From positions 1 to 33,644 of the forward strand of contig CAIQON010000090.1 in NCBI GenBank assembly GCA_903873475.1: 33,644 nt of DNA. The letters run 5' to 3'. Source of the stretch: an uncultured bacterium. Its GTDB lineage: Bacteria; Pseudomonadota; Gammaproteobacteria; Burkholderiales; CAIKXV01. Position 1 is the first letter of the stretch; the number at the start of each line of letters is the position of its first letter. The position numbers and the translations under genes are program-made. Positions 31,214-33,644 of this stretch are shown piece by piece. The notes beneath the pieces are model-generated. The model made no database searches. It was not told where the DNA came from and saw nothing but the letters and a program-made list of their open reading frames with translations.

Positions 31214-32107
31214 ATGCCCTCTTCCTCCGCCCGCCGCCGCCTGCGCGAACGCCTGACCTCGGGCCCGATGGTCGTGGCACCCGGCATCTACGATGCCTAT
31301 GGGGCCCGACTGACCGAGATGGCCGGCTTCGAGGCCGTCTACATGACCGGCAACGGCGTCTCCGCCAGCCTGCTTGGCCGGGCCGATGTCGGCCTGATCG
31401 ACCTCACGCTGTTTTCGCAGCATGCGCACCGCGCCGCTGCTGCGGTCGAGATCCCGCTGATCTGCGACGCTGACACCGGCTACGGCAACGCGGTGAACGT
31501 GCGCCGCACGGTCGAGGAGTTCGAGGCTGGCGGTGTCGCCGCCATCCACCTCGAAGACCAGGTGATGCCGAAGAAGTGCGGGCACATTCCCGGCGCGCGT
31601 CCGGTCGTGTCGCTGCTCGAGCATGCCCGGAAGATCGAGGCCGCGGTCGCCGCTCGCCGCGATCCGGATTTCCTGATCATCGCCCGCACCGACGCCGCCG
31701 GCGGGCTCGGGCTCGACGAGGCGATCGCGCGGGCGAAGGCCTACCGGTCGGCCGGTGCCGACGTGACCTTCGTCGAGATGAAGAACAGCCCGACGCTGCT
31801 CGACGACATGAAGCGGGTGACCGGGTCGGTGGACGCCCCGGCGCTGGTCAATGTCGAGGAAAGCGGCGCGCTGGGACAGCTGACGGCGACCCAGCTGGAA
31901 GAACTCGGTTTCCGGATCGCGATCTATCCCGGCCTCGCCCGCTATGCGGCCGGCTTCGGCATCCGGCACGCGCTCGACGCGCTCAAGCGCGACGGCAACA
32001 CGAAGTCCGCGCGCGACCGGATGCTGTCCTTCAAGGATTACAACGAGGCGCTCAAGCTCGACGAGATCGTCGAGTGGGAAGGGAAATACCTGCCCCCGGC
32101 AGGCTGA
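31214..32107 (+). CDS. Isocitrate lyase/PEP mutase superfamily lyase (methylisocitrate or 2,3-dimethylmalate lyase-like)
   Basis: This 297-residue TIM-barrel enzyme belongs to the superfamily that cleaves or forms carbon bonds next to a carboxylate. Diagnostic are APGIYDAYGARL (about 22-33), the Mg-binding DADTGYGN (85-92), HLEDQ (112-116), and KKCGH (120-124). The cysteine at 122 is the acid/base residue of true lyases and is missing in PEP mutases and oxaloacetate decarboxylases, so lyase activity is likely. I chose the ATG at 31214 because the conserved fold starts soon after it, although the frame is open 39 codons further upstream. It precedes a D-2-hydroxyacid dehydrogenase gene by 89 bases. 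Methylisocitrate is one candidate substrate; 2,3-dimethylmalate is another. Confidence 0.89.
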   Translation: MPSSSARRRLRERLTSGPMVVAPGIYDAYGARLTEMAGFEAVYMTGNGVSASLLGRADVGLIDLTLFSQHAHRAAAAVEIPLICDADTGYGNAVNVRRTVEEFEAGGVAAIHLEDQVMPKKCGHIPGARPVVSLLEHARKIEAAVAARRDPDFLIIARTDAAGGLGLDEAIARAKAYRSAGADVTFVEMKNSPTLLDDMKRVTGSVDAPALVNVEESGALGQLTATQLEELGFRIAIYPGLARYAAGFGIRHALDALKRDGNTKSARDRMLSFKDYNEALKLDEIVEWEGKYLPPAG

Positions 32108-32196
32108 TCCCGCCACGCCCCCCTCGATCCTGCACCGCCCGGCCCGAGCCGGGACCCCGCCTGACCGCCATACGAAGCGATACTGGAGCCCACGCG

Positions 32197-33222
32197 ATGC
32201 CGACACTGATGCTTTCGAAGAACTTCATCGACGAACATGCCGAACGGCTGGCGCAGATCGAGAAGGCGAACAACACGACTTTCGAACTCGTGCGGCTCGA
32301 CACGAAGCTCGTCTACCTGCCCGACGAGATCGCCTCGCGCATCGACGCCGGCTTCCTGTCGCGCGACATCCGCTTCGGTTCGATGTCGCACGCGGGGCAC
32401 TACGAACCGGTGCCCGAGGCCTGTCCGCACTTCTTCAAGCCGATCGACCAGTCGAAGGGCTTCAAGTGGCTGCAGATCGCCAGCGCCGGCATCGACCGGC
32501 CGATCTACGCCGAACTGATGGCGCGCGGCATCCGGGTATCGACCGGCGCCGGCACCCATGCCGAACCGATTGCGCAGACCACCATCGGCGCGTTGCTGAT
32601 GCTCTCGCGCGGATTCACGAAGTGGCTGCCGGCGCAGCGCGAGCACCGCTGGCATGCACTGCGCGACGGCGAGGCGCCGAAAGACCTGCGCGGCCAGACC
32701 ATGGTGATCGTCGGCGTGGGCTCGATCGGCGGCTTCACCGCGCCGATCGCCAAGGCCCTCGGCCTGAAGGTGATCGGCGTGCGGCGCAGCCCGAAGCGAC
32801 CCGACGACGTGGTCGACGAGATCGTGCATCCGTCGAAGCTCGACGAACTGTTGCCGAAGACCGACTGGCTGATGCTCTGCTGCCCGCTGAGCGAGGAGAC
32901 GCGCGGCCTGATCGATGCGCGCCGGCTCGCACTGCTGCCGAAAGGCGCGCACCTGATCAACGTCGCGCGCGGCCCGGTGGTGGTCGAGCAGGACCTGATC
33001 GCCGCGCTGCGGTCCGGTCACCTCGGCGGCGCCTACCTCGACGTGTTCGAGACCGAGCCCCTGCAGACGGAGTCACCCCTCTGGGACATGCCCAACGTGA
33101 TCTGCACGCCGCACAATTCATCGACCTCCGATGGCAACGAAGGCCGGGTGGCGGCGATCTTCCTGGACAACCTCGACCGGTGGTGCAAGGGGCAGCCACT
33201 GGTCAACGAAGTGAAGGCCTGA
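32197..33222 (+). CDS. D-isomer-specific 2-hydroxyacid dehydrogenase
   Basis: The 341-residue protein reversibly oxidises a D-2-hydroxyacid to a 2-ketoacid with NAD(P). The nucleotide motif is VGVGSIGG (172-179) followed by a basic patch VRRSPKR (195-201), which hints at NADP. The catalytic triad is Arg258 (NVARGPVV), a glutamate in DVFETEPL (285 or 287) and His306 (CTPHNSS). It has no ACT or other regulatory domain. The ATG at 32197 follows TGGAG. A hairpin without T run (32138-32153) lies in the gap after the lyase gene. Its stop is only three bases before the ModA-like gene, so they are likely coupled. Substrate not identifiable. Confidence 0.93.
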   Translation: MPTLMLSKNFIDEHAERLAQIEKANNTTFELVRLDTKLVYLPDEIASRIDAGFLSRDIRFGSMSHAGHYEPVPEACPHFFKPIDQSKGFKWLQIASAGIDRPIYAELMARGIRVSTGAGTHAEPIAQTTIGALLMLSRGFTKWLPAQREHRWHALRDGEAPKDLRGQTMVIVGVGSIGGFTAPIAKALGLKVIGVRRSPKRPDDVVDEIVHPSKLDELLPKTDWLMLCCPLSEETRGLIDARRLALLPKGAHLINVARGPVVVEQDLIAALRSGHLGGAYLDVFETEPLQTESPLWDMPNVICTPHNSSTSDGNEGRVAAIFLDNLDRWCKGQPLVNEVKA

Positions 33223-33225
33223 CCG

Positions 33226-33644
33226 ATGGCGACGTTGAACATCATCAGCGCGGGTGCGATGCAGGCGGTCGTCACGACCCTGATTCCTTTGTTCGAGAAG
33301 ACCTCCGGTGCGACGGTCTCGGCCACCTATGGCGCGGTCGGCCAGCAGAAGGCACGCGTGCTCGCCGGCGAACCGGCCGATGTGATCCTGCTGACCCCGG
33401 AGATGCTGGATGATCTCGCGGCCACCGGCTGGGTCGTACCCGGTTCGCAGCGCACGCTCGGCCGGGTCGGCATGGGCGTGGTGGTGCCGAAGGGCCATCC
33501 GGCGGTGGATGTGTCCACGCCGGACGCGCTGCGTGCCACGATGCTGGCGGCCAGCGTGGTGGTCTATCCCGATCCGCAGATCGCATCGGCCGGGCGCAAC
33601 TTCGACAATGCACTGATCAAGCTGGGCATCCGCGACGCGCTGGC
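33226..33644 (+). CDS. ModA-like extracellular solute-binding family protein, 5' part (continues beyond right edge)
   Basis: About 139 residues are visible. The start MATLNIISAGAMQAVV and the segments FEKTSGATVSATYGAVGQQ, LAGEPADVILLTPEMLDDL and LGRVGMGVVVPKGHPAVD fit the type II periplasmic-binding fold of the molybdate-binding ModA group. There is no signal peptide: the first conserved beta-strand begins at residue 3, so the protein as started here would stay in the cytoplasm. It begins three bases after the D-2-hydroxyacid dehydrogenase stop. Similar signal-less ModA-like proteins exist, and their ligand is unclear. The C-terminal half is outside the window. Confidence 0.85.
   Translation, partial: MATLNIISAGAMQAVVTTLIPLFEKTSGATVSATYGAVGQQKARVLAGEPADVILLTPEMLDDLAATGWVVPGSQRTLGRVGMGVVVPKGHPAVDVSTPDALRATMLAASVVVYPDPQIASAGRNFDNALIKLGIRDAL

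Noticed and set aside
1-33644. Defence system, prophage, integrative element, CRISPR array or tRNA genes
   Set aside because: No nuclease, helicase, transposase, integrase, toxin-antitoxin or phage structural motifs, no regularly spaced repeats and no tRNA-like cloverleaf were found on reading both strands.

Overview
The window (about 33.6 kb, very GC-rich) looks like chromosomal DNA of a Burkholderiales-type betaproteobacterium, probably Alcaligenaceae/Bordetella-like. This is an inference from three things: the alaC-hom-thrC cluster, the GC-rich codon use, and above all seven Bug/TctC-type periplasmic solute receptors, a family greatly expanded in that group. No rRNA, tRNA, CRISPR array, phage gene or insertion sequence was seen.

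Layout. (1) 1-3241, minus strand: alaC, hom and thrC (thrC runs off the left edge), housekeeping alanine/threonine metabolism. (2) 3393-4253, minus: an itaconyl-/mesaconyl-CoA hydratase-like dehydratase. (3) 4499-8195, minus: CoA-transferase, HMG-CoA-lyase-like enzyme, VOC protein and a Bug receptor carrying a one-base frameshift. (4) 8278-10032, minus: a soluble GGDEF diguanylate cyclase. (5) 10202-16050, minus: a six-gene run of Bug receptor, CoA-transferase, CitE-like lyase, RutE-like nitroreductase, second Bug receptor and intradiol ring-cleavage dioxygenase. (6) 16210-19021, plus: a collapsed alpha/beta-hydrolase remnant, an M28 peptidase and a third CoA-transferase. (7) 19133-22273, minus: Bug, PdxA-like dehydrogenase, Bug. 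Divergent from it at 22494-24328, plus, is a LeuC/LeuD-like hydro-lyase. (8) 24360-24887, minus: a cupin. (9) 25111-31023, plus: Bug, a three-subunit molybdenum hydroxylase (FAD, 2Fe-2S, Mo), and a closely similar second Bug. (10) 31214 to the right edge, plus: an isocitrate-lyase/PEP-mutase-family lyase, a D-2-hydroxyacid dehydrogenase and the start of a ModA-like binding protein.

How it fits together. Apart from the amino-acid genes at the left and the diguanylate cyclase, this is a catabolic island for organic acids. Most modules pair a Bug receptor with enzymes that activate acids to CoA thioesters (three family III CoA-transferases), hydrate or dehydrate them (MaoC-like, LeuCD-like), cleave them (HMG-CoA lyase-like, CitE-like, isocitrate-lyase-like) or oxidise them (PdxA-like, molybdenum hydroxylase, D-2-hydroxyacid dehydrogenase, dioxygenase). 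No TctA/TctB membrane partners and no DNA-binding regulator are present. The least ordinary points are the LeuCD-like/PdxA-like divergent pair, the paralogous Bug receptors bracketing the molybdenum hydroxylase, two intrinsic terminators with no gene on their strand immediately upstream, an internally deleted hydrolase remnant, and the frameshifted Bug gene.
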